A stretch of 64,000 nt of DNA from Agapanthus africanus (Eukaryota > Streptophyta > Magnoliopsida > Asparagales > Amaryllidaceae): assembly GCA_030015575.1 (NCBI GenBank), contig JASDDO010000026.1, positions 27,916,079 to 27,980,078 on the forward strand, given 5' to 3'. Positions within the stretch are counted from its first letter, which is position 1, and every line of letters begins with the position of its first letter. Shown one piece after another: positions 63,352 through 64,000 of the stretch. The position numbers and the translations under genes are program-made. Under the pieces are notes generated by a model, which was not told the DNA's origin, ran no database searches, and saw only the letters and a program-made list of their open reading frames with translations.

Positions 63352-64000
63352 GGTGATATTCTTTTATCTTGCTTTCTTTAATTTCTGCATCATGATATCT
63401 TTACAATTCGTAAATCTTTTCTGTGTGGTGATGTGTGAATAAAACTCCGCTCGTCGAAGAGTCGAGAAGGTCAATAGAATGATGATGTAACATAGCTTTA
63501 ATCGATTCTTGAGTCCTACGAGCTTTGTAAACCCTAGCAAGTTCAAGAAACGACGACCCATTTTGTTTCGATGCTTTCTTGATTGACATCGTTCAAAATG
63601 GGGGAGTTACGATTGTTTCTTGAATTTGGTAGAGGCTAGAAAAGGAATGATATCGACGAAAGAACAAGGGTTATGAGATGAAACCCTAGTCTCACGAGGA
63701 AGCCCCAACTCTCGTCGATCATCATCAATCTAGTATCAATCCTTCGAAGGACAAGAACACGATATCTTTAGATTACATCACGTCTATCGACCCGATCAAT
63801 TCCTACGAGCCTCTCTTAGATTCTTGACTGTTAATTGGAAAATATTATCGAAACCCAATTCTTGATTGTTTATCAGTTCTTGATTCTTGATTAAACATCG
63901 TGACACCTGAATCATTTGATACATTCTTGAATCATGTTTTCTTTTCTTGTCAATTAAGTTTTCAATTCAAGCATATCATTAAAACGAATCGTGCAATCCC

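Larger units (their letters stand above)
62289..64000 (+). mobile_element. LTR of an unidentified retrotransposon, cut by the window edge
   Basis: Starts TGATCAGTCG exactly where homology to Tat pol stops; the five bases before it, CCTGG (62,284-62,288), are the likely target copy. A plus-strand TATA (62,989) is followed by a leader-like region and AATAAA (63,346), as expected for U3-R of a plus-oriented LTR. No primer site or protein is visible before the edge, so its superfamily is not determined. Two GGCCGCGGATCC segments lie at 62,679-62,725, one forming the 16-bp palindrome GCCGCGGATCCGCGGC. Confidence 0.65.

Overview
This is plant nuclear DNA made almost entirely of nested LTR retrotransposons; no free-standing host gene is supported. 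The plant call rests on a Tat-type Ty3/gypsy polyprotein with two RNase H domains and no chromodomain, a plant mobile domain (PMD) protein, and a Ty1/copia element with an initiator-Met-type primer-binding site. Insertions inside insertions suggest a repeat-rich angiosperm genome; I cannot name the species.

Layout. (1) 1 to about 14.6 kb: Tat element A, minus strand, cut by the left window edge. It has a 3' noncoding zone, an unbroken 2767-codon gag-pol ORF, a frame-shifted Gag N-terminus, a primer-binding site and a long 5' LTR. (2) About 14.6-15.9 kb: AT-rich, unassigned, with an (AT)n tract. (3) 15,928-39,176: Tat element B, minus strand: 3' LTR, a plus-strand multi-exon PMD gene (19.4-24.0 kb), a hairpin and tandem-repeat zone, a decayed gag-pol (27.2-36.5 kb), and a 5' LTR interrupted at 39,176. 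(4) 39,177-62,288: Tat element C, apparently inserted into the 5' LTR of B. It has the same order: 3' LTR, plus-strand PMD gene, noncoding zone, integrase end of pol. (5) 44,592-54,361: a complete copia element with a 5-bp target duplication (CTAAG), inserted into the PMD gene of C. (6) 62,289-64,000: the start of another, plus-oriented LTR, interrupting the pol of C.

How the parts work together. In the Tat family gag-pol is read leftward from the right-hand LTR. The PMD gene is read rightward, probably from a plus-strand TATA box in the left-hand LTR, so the two transcripts converge on the noncoding zone. The PMD gene keeps seven introns at matching places in B and C. This is possible inside a retrotransposon because the genomic RNA is its antisense, so the splice sites are not read.

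The most unusual signal is in the noncoding DNA. LTRs and 3' zones are chains of short inverted repeats whose loops stay constant while their arms change in matched pairs. One 5' LTR also carries a perfect 90-bp inverted duplication that starts at such a small palindrome. The unrelated copia leader has three hairpins built on the same principle.
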